Shown here piece by piece: positions 17,477 through 25,927 of a DNA stretch of 64,000 nt. Position numbers and translations under genes: made by a program. Origin of the DNA: Agromyces aurantiacus (GTDB lineage: Bacteria > Actinomycetota > Actinomycetes > Actinomycetales > Microbacteriaceae); contig NZ_JAFBBW010000001.1 in assembly GCF_016907355.1 (NCBI RefSeq), forward strand, positions 3,286,001-3,350,000, read 5' to 3'. Numbering within the stretch: the first letter of the stretch is position 1; each line of letters starts with the position of its first letter. Below the pieces are notes generated by a model. The model saw only the letters and a list, made by a program, of their open reading frames with translations, was not told where the DNA came from and did no database searches.

Positions 17477-19992
17477 AGCTTCTCGATCGGCGCGATCTTG
17501 ATGAGGAGCTTCTTCTGTCCGGCCGAGTCGAACGCGACGTGGGCGATGCGCTTGGTGCCCTCGCCCGTGACCTGGCGCACGGTGCCCTCGCCGAAGTCGG
17601 TGTGCCGGATGCGATCGCCCGCCTCGAGCGTGAGGTCGCCGTTGTCGCGCACGGTGCCCGTGACGCGGTTGGCCCACTCGGTCTTCGGAGCGGCCGACCT
17701 CGTGACGCTGAACCGCTCGAGGTCGCGGTCGCGCGTGCCCCAGGCTCCGGCGCCTCCGCCGCCCGCGCCGCCGTAGCCGCCGCGCCGCGCGTTGAGCGCG
17801 CGCGGCTGCGTGCCGCCGCGGCTCGTGGCCATGCCCGGCGACTGCTTCCAGTCGATGAGCTCGTCGGGGATCTCCTGCAGGTACCGGCTCGGCATCGCGA
17901 CCGACACCTCGCCGAACTGCGCCCGGCTCATCGCGAGCGAGAGGTACAGCCGCTTGCGCGCACGCGTGATGCCGACGTAGAACAGGCGGCGCTCCTCAGC
18001 CGGGCCGCCCGGCTCGGACGCCGACATCTGGTGCGGCAGCAGCCCCTCCTCGATGCCGGTGAGGAACACCGCGTGGTACTCGAGGCCCTTCGCGGTGTGC
18101 AGCGTCATGAGCGAGACGGTGCCGGATGCGTCGTCGAGCTCGTCAGCCGCGGCGACGAGCGAGACCTGGGTGAGGAAGTCGACCAGCCCGGCGCCGGGGT
18201 TCTCGCGGTCGAAGTCCTTGGTCTGCGCGAGGAGCTCCTCGACGTTCTCGGCGCGCGTCTCGTCCTGCGGGTCGCGGCTGTTGCGCAGCGTCTCGACGAG
18301 GCCCGACTTGTCGAGCAGGAACGCGAGGACGTCGGACACCTTCGCGGCGCCCTCGTTCGTCCCCTCATCGAGCCCCTTCTGCGACGGCACGAGCATCGAG
18401 GCCGCGGCGTCGAGCAGGTTCGCGAGGCCCTGGATCGCCGTCGTGACCTTCGGGCCGAGGCCGAGCCCGTCGGCCGCGCGCATGCCCTGCCGGAACGAGA
18501 GGTCGTTCTGCTCGGCGAAGCTCGCGATGGCCGTCTCGGTGGCCGGGCCGATGCCGCGCTTGGGGGTGTTCAGGATGCGGCGCAGCGCGAGCTCGTCGAG
18601 CGGGTTCGCGACGGCGATGAGGTACGCCATCGCATCCTTGATCTCGGCGCGCTCGTAGAACTTGGTGCCGCCGACGACCCGGTACGGCAGGGCGGACCGG
18701 ACGAAGATCTCCTCCAGCGCGCGCGTCTGCGCATTGGTGCGGTAGAACACGGCGATGTCGCGGTACGCGACGCCCGCGCGGTGCAGCGCCTCGATCTCGT
18801 CGGCGACGAACTGGGCCTCATCGTGCGCCGAGTACCCGGTGTAGCCGGTGATCTTCTCGCCGTCGCCGTCGGCCGTCCAGAGCTTCTTCTCCTTGCGGTC
18901 GAAGTTGTTCGAGATGACGGCGTTGGCCGCGGACAGGATGTTCTGCGTCGACCGGTAGTTCTGCTCGAGCAGCACGACCTCGGCGCCCGGGAAGTCGCGC
19001 TCGAACTCGACGATGTTGCGGATGTCGGCGCCGCGGAACGCGTAGATCGACTGGTCGGAGTCGCCGACGACCGTGAGGCTCGCGCCCGGGATGCGGCCCG
19101 TCGCATCCGTCATGCCGCGGACGAGCACGCCGTGCGCGTCGAGCTCGGCGACGACATCGGGCTCGACCGGGCGGGTGAGCTCGCGGATCAGCGCGTACTG
19201 CGCGTGGTTCGTGTCCTGGTACTCGTCGACGAGGATGTGCCGGAACCGCCGCTGGTACAGCGCCGCGACCTTGGGGAACGCGCGGAACAGGTAGACCGTC
19301 TCGCTGATCAGGTCGTCGAAGTCGAGCGCACTCGCGTCGCGCAGGCGGCGCGTGTACTGGCGGAAGATCTCGAGGAACATGACCTCGTTGGGGTCGTTCG
19401 TGTTGACGTTGCGCGCGTAGGTCTCGACGTCGGAGAGCTCGTTCTTCAGCTTGGAGATCTTCGCCTGCGCACTCGCGGGCGTGAAGCCCAGCGTGTCGGC
19501 GTCGAGCTCCTTGATGATGCGCTTGAGGATGGTGCGCTGGTCGGCCGAGTCGTAGATCGTGAACGTGCTCGAGAGCCCGATCGCCTCGGCTTCGCGGCGC
19601 AGGATGCGCACGCACGCCGAGTGGAATGTGGAGATCCACATGCCGCCTGCCGCCTCGCCGAGCAGCGCCTCGACGCGCTCGCGCATCTCGGCCGCGGCCT
19701 TGTTCGTGAACGTGATCGCGAGGATCTGGCTCGGCCACGCCTCGCGACCGTCGATGAGGCTCGCGATGCGGTGCGTGAGCACGCGGGTCTTGCCCGACCC
19801 CGCACCCGCGACGATGAGCAGCGCGGGCCCGCGGTACTCGACCGCCTCGCGCTGCTGCGGGTTCAGCCCTGCCGTCAGGCGATCGGATGCCGCGGGGCCG
19901 GCGCCGTGCTCGCTGCTCGCGCGGGCATCGGCGGTGGCGACGGGCGCCTCGCGCCAGCCGGTGGGGTCGTCGGGGTCGAGGATCAGCGTCAT
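17473..19992 (-). CDS. pcrA: PcrA/UvrD-type DNA helicase
   Basis: 839-aa superfamily 1A 3'-5' helicase for repair and replication-fork processing. Motifs in order: Q motif LNPQQREAVEY, Walker A AGAGSGKT, TFTNKAAAEMRERV, DEYQDTNHAQ (Walker B), VVGDSDQSIYAFRGAD, LLEQNYRST, TAKGLEYHAVF and the C-terminal FYVGITRARKRLYLS. An extra N-terminal 40 residues are unconserved. The C-terminus has a Gly-rich linker followed by a Tudor-like domain (GDRIRHTDFGEGTV) as in PcrA. TAGACT at 20002-20007 is a likely -10, 9 nt before the ATG. Confidence 0.96.
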   Translation of the reverse strand: MTLILDPDDPTGWREAPVATADARASSEHGAGPAASDRLTAGLNPQQREAVEYRGPALLIVAGAGSGKTRVLTHRIASLIDGREAWPSQILAITFTNKAAAEMRERVEALLGEAAGGMWISTFHSACVRILRREAEAIGLSSTFTIYDSADQRTILKRIIKELDADTLGFTPASAQAKISKLKNELSDVETYARNVNTNDPNEVMFLEIFRQYTRRLRDASALDFDDLISETVYLFRAFPKVAALYQRRFRHILVDEYQDTNHAQYALIRELTRPVEPDVVAELDAHGVLVRGMTDATGRIPGASLTVVGDSDQSIYAFRGADIRNIVEFERDFPGAEVVLLEQNYRSTQNILSAANAVISNNFDRKEKKLWTADGDGEKITGYTGYSAHDEAQFVADEIEALHRAGVAYRDIAVFYRTNAQTRALEEIFVRSALPYRVVGGTKFYERAEIKDAMAYLIAVANPLDELALRRILNTPKRGIGPATETAIASFAEQNDLSFRQGMRAADGLGLGPKVTTAIQGLANLLDAAASMLVPSQKGLDEGTNEGAAKVSDVLAFLLDKSGLVETLRNSRDPQDETRAENVEELLAQTKDFDRENPGAGLVDFLTQVSLVAAADELDDASGTVSLMTLHTAKGLEYHAVFLTGIEEGLLPHQMSASEPGGPAEERRLFYVGITRARKRLYLSLAMSRAQFGEVSVAMPSRYLQEIPDELIDWKQSPGMATSRGGTQPRALNARRGGYGGAGGGGAGAWGTRDRDLERFSVTRSAAPKTEWANRVTGTVRDNGDLTLEAGDRIRHTDFGEGTVRQVTGEGTKRIAHVAFDSAGQKKLLIKIAPIEKL

Positions 19993-20075
19993 GTCCTCTC
20001 AAGTCTAGGCGCGCCATCCGACAGCGCCCCTCCCCTCCTCGCGCGCTCTCGCGCTCCCCCAGCGGCACCGGATGC

Positions 20076-20379
20076 CGAGTCCCGCCTTCGTGCGGGTGGA
20101 CCCGCAGAAACACGGGATTCGGGATGGGGTGGCGAGGGCGTCGCCCGGGCGGACGTCCCGAGTCCCGCCTTCGTGCGGGTGCACCCTCAGAAACACGGGA
20201 TTCGGGATGGGGTGGCGAGGGCGTCGCCCGGGCGGAACTCCCGAGTCCCGCCTTCGTGCCGGTGCACCGTCAGGAACACGGGATTCGGGATGGAGGTGGC
20301 GTGGCGAGGGCGTCGCCCGGGGTGCTGGTGCCGAGTCCCGCCTTGCTGCGGGTGGACCCGCACGAAGGCGGGACTCGGG
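20076..20379 (+). repeat. Array of four 48-nt palindromic repeats (REP-like), array 1
   Basis: Four units at 20076-20123, 20159-20206, 20242-20289 and 20332-20379, periods 83, 83 and 90 bp. The left arm (CGAGTCCCGCCTTCGTGCGG) is nearly constant. Right arms in units 1-3 are degenerate (ending CACGGGATTCGGG), but unit 4 is an almost perfect palindrome. The 35-42 nt spacers resemble one another (GGTGGCGAGGGCGTCGCCC). It fills the 413-bp gap between pcrA and the P450 gene, and the hairpins may also terminate the operon that ends at 20406. Confidence 0.88.
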
Positions 20380-20405
20380 AGCGAACCGCCGCGCGAAGCG
20401 CCCCG

Positions 20406-21698
20406 CTACCGACCCGGGACGCGGGAGACGGGCCCGAGGCCGACGCTCGCGTACCCCGGGATGAGCACGCCGCGCGCGACGCGACGCGATCGCACCGCGA
20501 GCGGGCGCACCGACGCCGCATCGAGCACGGCGTCGACGAGTCCGCGCACCTGCGCCATCGCGAGCGGCGCACCGAGGCAGAAGTGCGCGCCCGCCCCGAA
20601 CCAGAGCCGGCGCAGGCTCGCGGCGGGGTGGCCGACCGGGTCGAACCCCGGCGCGACGCGGTTCGCGAGGAACGTCGCGAGGATGATCCGGTCGCCGTGC
20701 CGCACGGCGACCTCGCCGATCGTCGTCTCGCGCAGCGTGCTGCGCAACATCACGGGCGACGGCGTCGTGACCCGGAGACCCTCCGAGATCGCCGCGTCGA
20801 TGGGCGTGCGGTCGGCGGCGAGCCGCTCGAGCCATCCGGTGTCGTGCAGCAGGCAGACGAGCCGCGGCAGGTACGCCACGAGGGTCTCGGTGCCCGTGAG
20901 CACGAACGCGCCCACGGCGCCGAGCGACTCCTCCTCGTCGAGCCCGAGCGTGCGCATGCGGCCCGGCACGGTCGCGGGGTCGCCCTCGTGCCACGCCCGC
21001 GCGGCGTGGACGGTGAGCTCGGACATGACCCCGCGGGCGTGCCGCACCTGCGCGGGCGTCATCCGCGGTCGCGAGAGCCGGACCGCGCCGGTGACCGTGG
21101 CGATGCGCCGGAACAGCCGGTCGTCGACGACGTCGGGCGGCAGGCCGACCAGCGTGCTGATCACCGCACTGGCGTACCGCCGCGCGGCGTCGACGAGTTC
21201 GACCGTTCCACCCGCGGCGAGCCGCTCCGTCAGCGCAGCGTAGGGCGCGGCGAGCGTGCGGTCGACGAGGTCGTCGACCGCGGCGGGTGTGAAGAGCGGC
21301 GCGAGGCGGCGCCGCAGCTCGGCGTGCTCGGCGCCCTCCATGTTGAGCAGCACGCGCGGACCGAGCACGGGCGTCCAGAGGTCGCTCGGCGCACCGGGCC
21401 CGTTCTTGGCGAACGCGCTCGGGTCCACGAGCACGCCCCGCAGCAGCGCGGCATCCGTCACCACGACGCCCAGGCGCGGCACGCGCACGACCGGGCGACG
21501 GATGGCGCAGAGCAGCGGATACGCGACCGGGTGCGCCGCGCGCATCACGCGCTCCTCCCAGCGCGTGGCGCGCGCGGCGGTGGCGGTGGGCTCGGCCGCG
21601 GTGGGCTCGGCGGCTGCGGTGGCGGGCGCGGGCGCCGCGGTGGGCGCGGCTGCCGGACCTGCGCCTGCGGGCGCGGCACCCGAACGCACGGCGATCAC
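20406..21698 (-). CDS. Cytochrome P450
   Basis: 430 aa (3 nt longer if the adjacent GTG at 21701 is used). Features: Ala/Pro-rich N-terminus of about 45 residues, I-helix FVLTGTET (about 266-272) in place of the usual AGxxT, ExxR as EGLR (306-309) and haem loop FGAGAHFCLG, with Cys374 as the thiolate ligand. A bacterial class I P450 needing separate redox partners, none of which lies nearby. GTG overlaps the stop of the ketosynthase gene (GTGA). Last gene of the seven-gene operon, so it probably oxidises the product made by the upstream enzymes. The substrate cannot be read from sequence. Confidence 0.93.
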   Translation of the reverse strand: MIAVRSGAAPAGAGPAAAPTAAPAPATAAAEPTAAEPTATAARATRWEERVMRAAHPVAYPLLCAIRRPVVRVPRLGVVVTDAALLRGVLVDPSAFAKNGPGAPSDLWTPVLGPRVLLNMEGAEHAELRRRLAPLFTPAAVDDLVDRTLAAPYAALTERLAAGGTVELVDAARRYASAVISTLVGLPPDVVDDRLFRRIATVTGAVRLSRPRMTPAQVRHARGVMSELTVHAARAWHEGDPATVPGRMRTLGLDEEESLGAVGAFVLTGTETLVAYLPRLVCLLHDTGWLERLAADRTPIDAAISEGLRVTTPSPVMLRSTLRETTIGEVAVRHGDRIILATFLANRVAPGFDPVGHPAASLRRLWFGAGAHFCLGAPLAMAQVRGLVDAVLDAASVRPLAVRSRRVARGVLIPGYASVGLGPVSRVPGR

Positions 21699-22744
21699 CA
21701 CCGAAGCACCGTGACGCCGAGGCTGATGCCGCCCGCGAGGCCGACGAGCGCGACGAGGCTGCCCGGCCCGACCCGGCCCTGCTCGACCGCGCGGTGCAGC
21801 TGGAGCGGCAGCGACACGCTCGCGAGGTTGCCGTGCGACGAGACGGTCTCCTCGGTGATCGCGGGGTCGACGCCGAGCAGGTCGACGATGCGCCGGTGCA
21901 TGGGCAGCGCCACCTGGTGCACGGCGACGAAGTCGAGCTCGTCGCGGTGCACGCCGAGCGCCGCGAGCGTGTCGCCGAAGATGCCGAGCCCGACGCGCGC
22001 GAACGCGCGCTCGAGCGCGCGCCCGTCCATGTCGAAGTAGCTGCCGCCCTGGGCGTGCGGGTTCAGCGACCCGCCGGTGGGCAGCGTGCCGATGCGCCAG
22101 TGCTCGGAGTGCGCGGCGAACCGGCTGCCGATGATGCCGACGCCCGGGTCGTCGCTCGCCTCGAGCAGCACGGCCGCGCCGCCGTCGCTCATCGTGTAGC
22201 CGGGGAACGAGCGCAGGAACTGCGCGCTCGACTCGAGCCGCCAGCGCACGGCGTGCGAGGGCTGCTCGCCGCTGACGACGAGGGCGCGGCGGGCCTGGCC
22301 CGTGGCGATGAGCGCTTCGGCGACCTGCATGCCGGCGAGCAGGCTGTTGCAGGCGTTCTTGACGTCCATGACGGGCGCGGCGACGCCGAGCTTGGCCGCG
22401 ACGATGTGCGCGGTCGCGGGTTCGATGAGGTCCTGGCTCGCGGAGGCGAACACGAGCAGGTCGACCGGGCCGGGCGACTGGGCGAGCGCGCGGCGCGCGG
22501 CGGCGACCGCGAGGTCGGAGGTCTGCCAGCCGTCGTGCCGCACGTGGACGCCGCGCACGCCGGTGAGCCGGGCGATGAGCCCCGACGGCAGCCGCAGCCC
22601 GGGGTTCTCCGCGGCGAGGCGCGCCTCGGTCTCCTCGGTGGTGCGCCGGTCGTCGGGCAGGTGGATGCCGAGGCCCGCGATGCGCGCGACGGTGATCCAG
22701 CGCGGGGCGGCGTGCCGGTGCGGTGCGGGGGTCGTGAGCGTCAT
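21695..22744 (-). CDS. KAS III (FabH/OleA-like) ketosynthase
   Basis: 349 aa thiolase-fold condensing enzyme. The catalytic triad is visible: Cys132 (KNACNSLLAG), His276 (AVHQVALPMH) and Asn306 (SSHGNLASVSLPL). It differs from housekeeping FabH in details such as the VHQVALPMHRR segment, and no fatty-acid synthesis genes flank it. A role in condensing an activated acyl group within the cluster is more likely. ATG at 22744 overlaps the glycosyltransferase stop (ATGA). OleA, which condenses two acyl chains, is a reasonable comparison; this is inference. Confidence 0.9.
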   Translation of the reverse strand: MTLTTPAPHRHAAPRWITVARIAGLGIHLPDDRRTTEETEARLAAENPGLRLPSGLIARLTGVRGVHVRHDGWQTSDLAVAAARRALAQSPGPVDLLVFASASQDLIEPATAHIVAAKLGVAAPVMDVKNACNSLLAGMQVAEALIATGQARRALVVSGEQPSHAVRWRLESSAQFLRSFPGYTMSDGGAAVLLEASDDPGVGIIGSRFAAHSEHWRIGTLPTGGSLNPHAQGGSYFDMDGRALERAFARVGLGIFGDTLAALGVHRDELDFVAVHQVALPMHRRIVDLLGVDPAITEETVSSHGNLASVSLPLQLHRAVEQGRVGPGSLVALVGLAGGISLGVTVLRW

Positions 22745-24147
22745 GTGCGGGCTCCAGTCGTCCGGCCGCGGTCGGGCCGGGGGGTGATCAGGGCGCGTTC
22801 GATGAGGTCGGCCGCGCCGACGGCGCCGTCGCTGCGGGCGCAGGCGTCGCGGAAGCGCGCGAGCGCGGCGAGGCGGTCGTCGGATGGCGCGAGCGCGCGC
22901 CGCACGGCGGCGGCGAGCCGCTCGGCGCCGGCCGGTCCGGTGCGCAGGACGCGCGCGTCGAGCTGTTCGGCGAGGTCGTGGTGCACGAGGCGCGCCGCGA
23001 CATCCGGCTGGTCGTAGTCGATCGGCACGACGACCGCGGGCCGGCCGGCGGCGAGCGCGGCCTGCGCGATGCCCGTGCCGCCGTGATGCACGATCGCGTC
23101 GTAGCGGTCGAGCCGGTCGTAGTCGACGTAGTCGACGATGCGCACGCGATCCACGCGATCGGATGCCCCGGCCGCGCGGGGATTCGCGATGTCGCTGCCG
23201 CCGAGCGAGAGGTCGAAGCGCACGGCGGGGACGAGCGCGGCGACCTCGTCGAGCATCGCGACGAGCCGGGCCTTCTCGGTCGCGAGGTGCGTGCCGAACG
23301 CGACCAGCACGCGCGGGATGCGCGCAGCGGCCCGGGGGATCGCGGACGTCGCGCCGCCCGCGTCCTCGTCCTGGGCGTCCTCGGCGTCGTCGCCGTCGGC
23401 GGCGCCCGCGCCCCACGCGCCCGGCCGGCCGGGCGGTGAGTACCGCACGGGGCCGACGAAGCGCACGGCCTCGGGCCAGCTGCGCGGCAGCTCGAGCTCG
23501 CGCAGCCCGAGCGCGAGGATCGTGTCGGGCGAGTAGGCCTGCTCGGTGCCGTCGGCGCGGAACACGCCCGTGACGCCGAGCGCCCGCAGCGGGCGGGCGT
23601 TGAGCGCGAAGACGCTCCGCTTGAAGGCGCGCACGGCCGCCCGCGCGGCGGCGTCGCGCACGCGGCCGGCGGGGCCGCCAGGCGGGAGCAGCCCGCCGCA
23701 GTACGCGGGCGTGCCGTCCATCGAGCCGATCGCGGCGGGCGAGGGCATGGCCGTGAACCAGCGCGCGCCGTGCTGCCGCGCGACGGGGCCGGCGACGGGC
23801 AGCGTGAAGTCGGCGACGACGACCGCGGGCGGGTCGTCGCGCCATCCGCGGTCGAGGTCGTCGCGGATCGCGCCGAGCACCGCGAGCGTCGCGCGGAACT
23901 GGCGGTGCAGCCGCACGGGGTGGCGGCCGATGCGCTCGGCAGGCTCGGCGATGGCCGCGACCGTCGCGTCGTCGGCGGATTCGAGCGCGTGGGCGGGCAG
24001 GCCCGCCGCCTCGATGCGGGATCGCGCCGCCGCCGTGCTCGTGACCCGCACCGGGATGCCGCGGCGCGCGAGCTCCACGCCGACGCCGAGGATCGGGTGC
24101 AGGTGGCCCGCGAACGGCGGCGCGACGAGCGCGACGTGCTGGCTCAT
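22741..24147 (-). CDS. GT1-family glycosyltransferase (MGT/UGT-like)
   Basis: 468 aa, GT-B fold. N-terminal APPFAGHLHPILGVGVEL with the conserved GHxxP. C-terminal nucleotide-sugar signature VHHGGTGIAQAALAAGRPAVVVPIDYDQP (HHGGTG at 354-359). A roughly 20-residue Asp/Glu/Ala insert (about 246-266) separates the two lobes and looks like a flexible linker. Enzymes of this type glycosylate small hydrophobic acceptors such as macrolides, carotenoids or lipids. It overlaps its neighbours by 4 nt at both ends, so it is part of the operon. Confidence 0.92.
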   Translation of the reverse strand: MSQHVALVAPPFAGHLHPILGVGVELARRGIPVRVTSTAAARSRIEAAGLPAHALESADDATVAAIAEPAERIGRHPVRLHRQFRATLAVLGAIRDDLDRGWRDDPPAVVVADFTLPVAGPVARQHGARWFTAMPSPAAIGSMDGTPAYCGGLLPPGGPAGRVRDAAARAAVRAFKRSVFALNARPLRALGVTGVFRADGTEQAYSPDTILALGLRELELPRSWPEAVRFVGPVRYSPPGRPGAWGAGAADGDDAEDAQDEDAGGATSAIPRAAARIPRVLVAFGTHLATEKARLVAMLDEVAALVPAVRFDLSLGGSDIANPRAAGASDRVDRVRIVDYVDYDRLDRYDAIVHHGGTGIAQAALAAGRPAVVVPIDYDQPDVAARLVHHDLAEQLDARVLRTGPAGAERLAAAVRRALAPSDDRLAALARFRDACARSDGAVGAADLIERALITPRPDRGRTTGART

Positions 24148-24755
24148 GCGATGCCTCCTCCGCGACGAACCGGACGGCCCGCCGCGCCGGGTGCGCCCGC
24201 ACGGAGTCGCTCGACCGCGGCGGACGCGATCGCCGCGAACTCGGGCGAGGCGAGGTAGTCGAGGTGGCCCGCATCGACCTCGTGGTCGACGAGCCCGGTG
24301 CGCCGCACCCACGCTCGCGCGAGCGCGTCGCGTCGCCCGACCACGACCTCGAGGCTCGCCGCGGGCCGTGACCGCGCGACCGGCCCGTAGGCGAGCACGT
24401 GCACGCCCGCGAGCGCTGCCGCGTCGAGCCCGAGGTTGGCGAGCAGCTCGAGCCCGCAGCTGCCCGCGAGCACGAGCGTGCGGTCGGCGCGGGCGAGCGC
24501 CTCGCCGACCGCGGCCGCGTGCCGTCGCGCGAACGAGGGCCTCCGCGAACCGGCGTAGTCGCGCGCGTTCCGCACGCTCGCGAGGGGCAGGGGCGTGGGC
24601 CGCCACGGCCCGCTCGCGGGCGCATACGGGAAGTTCACGTCGAGCCGCTCGTGGGCCGCGACCGGCAGCGCGTCGAGGAACGCCGACTGCGCGGGCGAGA
24701 GCGCCGTCGTCGACGGATCACTGCGGCCCGTGAGGAAGCCGACGAGGAGGGTCAT
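24144..24755 (-). CDS. Small alpha/beta-hydrolase-like protein, unassigned
   Basis: 203 aa. I recognise no named family. A strand-elbow pattern TLVLAGSCGLELLANL gives a candidate nucleophile Ser99 (AGSCG). A later VVVGRRDALARAWV gives Asp143, and DAGHLDYL gives His164, the order and local context of an alpha/beta-hydrolase triad. The N-terminal strand LLVGFLTGRSDPS and a Pro-rich loop replace the usual cap. Lies between two glycosyltransferases with 4-nt overlaps on both sides, so its product acts in the same pathway, perhaps as esterase, thioesterase or acyltransferase (inferred). Confidence 0.75.
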   Translation of the reverse strand: MTLLVGFLTGRSDPSTTALSPAQSAFLDALPVAAHERLDVNFPYAPASGPWRPTPLPLASVRNARDYAGSRRPSFARRHAAAVGEALARADRTLVLAGSCGLELLANLGLDAAALAGVHVLAYGPVARSRPAASLEVVVGRRDALARAWVRRTGLVDHEVDAGHLDYLASPEFAAIASAAVERLRAGAPGAAGRPVRRGGGIA

Positions 24756-25927
24756 GGCCGCACCGCCTCGAACCGGTCGTTGGCGTGCACGAGGTAGCGC
24801 CGCCCGCGCCACGTGATGCGCCGGTCGGCGAGCGCCCCCGCGAACTGCAGCGGCAGGGCCAGATCGGCCGCGAGCGAGCGCACCGGGTCGTGGCGGACGC
24901 GCCCCGTGAGGGCGCGCTGCACGCCCGCGATCACGGCCGAGCGCACGAGCACCGCGGCGAGCGCTGCGCCCACGTTCGGCCGGGTCGGCCGGGCGACCGC
25001 GACCCCGGCAGCGGTCGCGAGCAGCGCCGGGGGCAGCGCGTACGCCGCGACCAGCGCGGCGCGCCATCCGACCGGCTCGGCCCGAAGGGCGAGGGTTGCG
25101 AAGACCATCCAGCGATGCATGAGCGCGCGATACGCGAGCGCGTCGGGCACGGTGGTCGAGACGAACTGCGGCGCCTCGGTCTGGTCGATCGCGCCGCCCG
25201 CCGCGCGGACCCGCTCGGCCACGGCGAGGTCGTCCGCGAGGAGCGGCACGAGGGGCGCGAATCCGCCGAGGCGGTCGAGCGTGGCGCGGCGCATCGCCCA
25301 CGCCATGCCGTTGAGCGCCCGCGCCGGGCCCGCCGCCGAGGTGGCCAGGTAGGTCAGGATCGCCTGGTCGTTCACGAACTGCGCGACGAGCCGCGACCAG
25401 CCGCCCGGACCCGGCGCGTAGCACGGCAGACCGGTGCTGACCTCCGCGATGCGGAGGCCGTCGAGGAGCGCTGCGACCCCATCGGGCGTGAGGCGCGTGT
25501 CGTCGTCGACGACGGCGAACACCTCGGTGCGCAGCAGCGGCTCGGCGTGCGCGAGCTTCGCCATCTTCGGCCCCGCGTCGGGCGGGCAGGGCGGGCAGTC
25601 GACGACCGCGACGTCGGCGAGCGGATGTCGCGCACGCGCCGCGTCGGCGGCTCGCCGGCCCTCGGGGTCGTCCTCGTCCACCAGCCACAGCACGCGTGCG
25701 TCGGGGCACGCCTCGAGCGTCGCGGCGAGCGTGCGCTCGAGCTGCGGGTCGCCCGACCGGATCGGCTGCACGATCGTGAGCTCGGCGGTCGCGATCGGCG
25801 CACCGGTCGCCGCGCGCAGCCGCGCGCGCCGCCGTGCCACGGCGAGCGCCGCGAGACCCGCCTTCGCGCCGAGGAGCACGGCATACGTCGCGGCGGCCGC
25901 GATCGCGACGCGGTCGGCGCGGTTCAT
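24752..25927 (-). CDS. Membrane glycosyltransferase, GT2-like (ceramide-glucosyltransferase/HpnI type)
   Basis: 391 aa. One N-terminal TM helix (about 8-30), then a GT-A catalytic domain: TIVQPIRSGDPQLERTL, FAVVDDDTRL (metal-binding DDD 141-143), LLADDLAVAERV (231-233, the ED-like base) and the MHRWM acceptor-side motif (271-273). Two or three C-terminal TM helices follow. This layout matches GT21-type enzymes that glycosylate membrane lipids at the inner face. Overlaps both neighbours by 4 nt. With the GT1 enzyme it suggests that the product carries at least two sugars, or is lipid-linked. Confidence 0.88.
   Translation of the reverse strand: MNRADRVAIAAAATYAVLLGAKAGLAALAVARRRARLRAATGAPIATAELTIVQPIRSGDPQLERTLAATLEACPDARVLWLVDEDDPEGRRAADAARARHPLADVAVVDCPPCPPDAGPKMAKLAHAEPLLRTEVFAVVDDDTRLTPDGVAALLDGLRIAEVSTGLPCYAPGPGGWSRLVAQFVNDQAILTYLATSAAGPARALNGMAWAMRRATLDRLGGFAPLVPLLADDLAVAERVRAAGGAIDQTEAPQFVSTTVPDALAYRALMHRWMVFATLALRAEPVGWRAALVAAYALPPALLATAAGVAVARPTRPNVGAALAAVLVRSAVIAGVQRALTGRVRHDPVRSLAADLALPLQFAGALADRRITWRGRRYLVHANDRFEAVRP

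Noticed and set aside
21695..22744. Housekeeping FabH of fatty-acid synthesis
   Set aside because: No fab, acp or acc genes adjoin it; it is locked by overlaps into a P450/glycosyltransferase operon.
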